Under the pieces are notes generated by a model. That model was not told the origin of the DNA. It did no database searches and saw only the letters and a program-made list of their open reading frames with translations. From the NCBI GenBank assembly GCA_016742295.1, contig JACVCA010000074.1, forward strand, positions 1 through 6,509: a DNA stretch of 6,509 bases, written 5' to 3'. A program made the position numbers and the translations under genes. Source of the stretch: Alphaproteobacteria bacterium (GTDB lineage: Bacteria; Pseudomonadota; Alphaproteobacteria; JAGOMX01). Shown here piece by piece: positions 5,661 to 6,509 of the stretch (positions within the stretch are counted from its first letter, which is position 1; each line of letters begins with the position of its first letter).

Positions 5661-6509
5661 TTAATCCCCAGTTTTTAAGCGCTCGACCAGCTGCTTTACG
5701 GTCGGTATAAAGCCATTGGCATAAAATGGGTCTTCAGCAAACCTATAAGCTCCATGCCCTGCAAACATTAATTGGTTATCAACTTCACTACTATGGCTAA
5801 TGGCTTGTAAAGTTTTCTGAATGCAAAAAGATCGAGGATCCGCTTTTTTACCTGTCATCCCTCGCTCATCTTGTGACCAGTTACTGAATGTACAAGCACT
5901 GAGACATCCCATACAATTAACTTGATCTAAATGAACTTCTTGGGCTCTTTCAGGGGTCTCAAATACAAGTGTTGCATCAGGCGTACGTAAGGCTTCAACA
6001 TACCCTTCTTTGATCCATCTTTGCGCACTCTCAAAATCCGTCTTTGTTACATAAACAATTCTTTGACGTGGACCTATAGGCAATGGTGTATCATGATCTG
6101 CAACTTTATGAGCTTGATAAGCAATCTGACGTGCTGAGCGATCGGTTAAATTTTGTAAGAAAGCATTTTTAACCGCCGACGAATAAAATCCGGTAGGACT
6201 AAAGCGATTTAAATAAATATCGCCTTCTTTCAAATTCAGAAGCTTTTTTTTCCAAGCGTCTGAAATAGGGCTTTCCTGAGTTAAAAGAGGCCTAGAGCCA
6301 AATTGAAAAGCAATTTTCCCTAGTTCAGGATTATCAATCCATTCTTCCCATTCACGTAGATACCAGACCCCCCCTGCCATAATAATAGGTGTTGATTGGA
6401 GTCCAAAACTATTAATGACCTCTCTTAGTTCTTTAACACGTGGAAGAGGGGGTTCGGGGAAGTTGGGGTCCTCACTATTACTCAGACCATTATGTCCTCC
6501 AGCTAACCA
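5661..6509 (-). CDS. Nitronate monooxygenase-like FMN oxidoreductase with Cys-rich C-terminus (5' end beyond window)
   Basis: The frame is open to the right edge, so an ATG at 6380 is internal: 43 further codons upstream encode conserved family sequence, and the visible part is 282 residues. Known nitronate monooxygenases (NMO/2-nitropropane dioxygenase, FMN TIM barrel) oxidise alkyl nitronates. Visible hallmarks are AGGHNG (residues 3-8 of the fragment; the His matches the NMO catalytic His), the phosphate-binding TPIIMAGG strand-loop (40-47), and FGSRPLLTQES (70-80), equivalent to the family's GTRFL..E block. Beyond the barrel lies an extension with CMGCLSACTFSNW (Cys199, 202, 206) and DPRSFCIQKT (Cys229). 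These four cysteines could bind metal or an Fe-S cluster, which is inference. True substrate is uncertain; many family members are annotated only as NAD(P)H-dependent flavin oxidoreductases. It is probably cotranscribed with ahpC, 41 bases downstream. Confidence 0.85.
   Translation of the reverse strand, partial: WLAGGHNGLSNSEDPNFPEPPLPRVKELREVINSFGLQSTPIIMAGGVWYLREWEEWIDNPELGKIAFQFGSRPLLTQESPISDAWKKKLLNLKEGDIYLNRFSPTGFYSSAVKNAFLQNLTDRSARQIAYQAHKVADHDTPLPIGPRQRIVYVTKTDFESAQRWIKEGYVEALRTPDATLVFETPERAQEVHLDQVNCMGCLSACTFSNWSQDERGMTGKKADPRSFCIQKTLQAISHSSEVDNQLMFAGHGAYRFAEDPFYANGFIPTVKQLVERLKTGD

Noticed and set aside
6378..6380. ATG as the start of the flavin oxidoreductase
   Set aside because: The frame continues upstream to the window edge and encodes the conserved AGGHNG block, so this Met is internal.

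Overview
The window is an AT-rich bacterial segment in which every supportable gene lies on the minus strand. From right to left (the direction of transcription) it holds: the C-terminal part of a nitronate monooxygenase-like flavin oxidoreductase, cut by the right edge; an AhpC-type peroxiredoxin; a hairpin terminator; the type VI secretion baseplate genes tssF and tssG; a tRNA-Arg(UCG); a roughly 700-base gene-poor stretch with a degraded reading frame; and the N-terminal 360 codons of an unrecognised, exported-looking Ser/Pro/Lys-rich protein, cut by the left edge.

Likely organism: an AT-rich proteobacterium. The three-cysteine AhpC has a C-terminal CxC and closely resembles alphaproteobacterial and actinobacterial forms. 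The oxidoreductase has a cysteine-containing C-terminal extension that I associate with alphaproteobacterial homologues. Together with the low GC, the type VI genes and an exported low-complexity protein, this fits a host-associated alphaproteobacterium, for example a protist endosymbiont of the Holosporales/Paracaedibacter kind. This is inference from protein character and not a database result.

Functional layout: the oxidoreductase and ahpC are 41 bases apart and probably form a redox/detoxification unit, closed by a perfect hairpin just after ahpC. After a 250-base gap with a candidate promoter and several dyads, tssF (TTG start, strong Shine-Dalgarno) and tssG overlap by 37 bases and look translationally coupled. 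Their products form the TssF/TssG wedge of the T6SS baseplate. No other T6SS gene is visible, so the pair is detached from tssE or tssK/L/M at least locally. The tRNA lies about 150 bases beyond tssG with its own plausible promoter. The left-hand gene has a clear Sec signal peptide, four S-P-(K/D) motifs and a charged helical C-terminal part. It is the least explained item in the window and a possible host-directed secreted protein, though nothing ties it mechanistically to the T6SS.
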